Source: Sulfitobacter sp. 20_GPM-1509m
GTDB lineage: Bacteria > Pseudomonadota > Alphaproteobacteria > Rhodobacterales > Rhodobacteraceae
Assembly (NCBI RefSeq): GCF_000620505.1
Contig: NZ_JIBC01000007.1
Location: 124,001 to 188,000, forward strand
Reading direction: 5' to 3'
DNA length: 64,000 bases
The notes below the pieces were generated by a model. It was not told the DNA's origin. It worked only from the letters and a program-made list of their open reading frames with translations, and ran no database searches. Below are positions 63,796-64,000 of the stretch, piece after piece. The translations under genes and the position numbers were made by a program. Numbering within the stretch: the first letter of the stretch is position 1; every line of letters begins with the position of its first letter.

Positions 63796-64000
63796 ATGTT
63801 TGACGCATTGGTTGTGAACAAGGACGAGGACGGCAAGACATCGGCGGCGGTGACACAGCTGGCGCTGGATGATCTGCCGCAGGGCGATGTTGTGGTGAAG
63901 GTCGAATATTCGACCGTAAACTACAAGGATGGCCTTTGCATCGGGCCGGGTGGCGGTCTGGTGCGGAACTATCCGCATGTGCCGGGGATCGACTTTGCCG
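63796..64000 (+). CDS. acuI: Acrylyl-CoA reductase AcuI / YhdH-type NADPH oxidoreductase (N-terminal part, runs off the window)
   Basis: The first 68 codons are present, starting MFDALVVNKDEDGKTSAAVT; AAGGA lies upstream. VEYSTVNYKDGLCIGPGGGL and YPHVPGIDFA match the AcuI/YhdH group of medium-chain dehydrogenases. AcuI reduces acryloyl-CoA in roseobacters and protects against toxic acrylate made from DMSP. The coenzyme-binding domain lies beyond the window, so general quinone oxidoreductases remain possible. Confidence 0.85.
   Translation, partial: MFDALVVNKDEDGKTSAAVTQLALDDLPQGDVVVKVEYSTVNYKDGLCIGPGGGLVRNYPHVPGIDFA

Overview
The window is a GC-rich chromosomal segment from an alphaproteobacterium of the Rhodobacteraceae, most likely a marine roseobacter. 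The evidence is the FnrL/ccoNOQP/ccoGHIS arrangement, a two-piece permuted tmRNA, an F1-ATPase zeta (DUF1476) gene, an alpha-type SspB, a split corrinoid/homocysteine methyltransferase pair and an AcuI start at the right edge. I saw no insertion sequence, prophage, plasmid replication gene or CRISPR array. Gene content and codon use look like vertical core genome.

Left to right: (1) 1-5884, minus strand: lptF-lptG-lptD-surA-pdxA, an envelope assembly operon in which most joints are ATGA overlaps. (2) 6081-11723: pepA-holC, a membrane-anchored retropepsin, MarC, an ABC-F ATPase and ndk. (3) 11808-13221: a stand-alone RNA ligase, DUF4112, a Pmp3/YqaE peptide and a proline-rich micro-ORF. (4) 13343-15302: aldose epimerase and a class IV aminotransferase, followed by a cruciform intergenic repeat. 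(5) 15606-26262: the cbb3 oxidase block ccoNOQP-ccoGHIS, a universal stress protein, fnrL and hemN. Four FNR boxes (TTGAT-N4-ATCAA type) tie it into one low-oxygen regulon. (6) 26354-33946: two tRNAs, an MBL-fold hydrolase, an orphan sensor kinase, purMN, rnd, sufE and two lipoproteins. (7) 34024-40942: DUF1638, a corrinoid protein and a homocysteine S-methyltransferase, with a radical SAM protein, an MprF-like protein and the zeta subunit. (8) 41108-46010: purC-purS-purQ and a DctB/DctD-like two-component pair whose regulator lacks GAFTGA. (9) 46136-49392: rne with a long leader. (10) 49548-55819: a SulP transporter without STAS, an MFS carrier, TusA, CcdA, and a membrane hydrolase/P450 pair. 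(11) 55904-64000: class I aldolase, fumC with three small partners, Nudix, SspB, ChrA, ssrA, a small membrane protein, a DinB-like protein and the start of acuI.

Functional themes: outer-membrane biogenesis, microaerobic respiration and its haem supply (CcdA may help c-type cytochrome maturation), purine synthesis, RNA turnover and ribosome rescue (RNase E, RNase D, tmRNA, SspB), and one-carbon/methionine metabolism. The least understood parts are the DUF1638-corrinoid module, the membrane hydrolase/P450 operon, the RNA ligase, and a terminator-like repeat present three times with a conserved tail. Starts were reassigned where Shine-Dalgarno sequences, ATGA overlaps or family N-termini indicated an internal start. 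All functional names rest on motif recognition, not on database searches.
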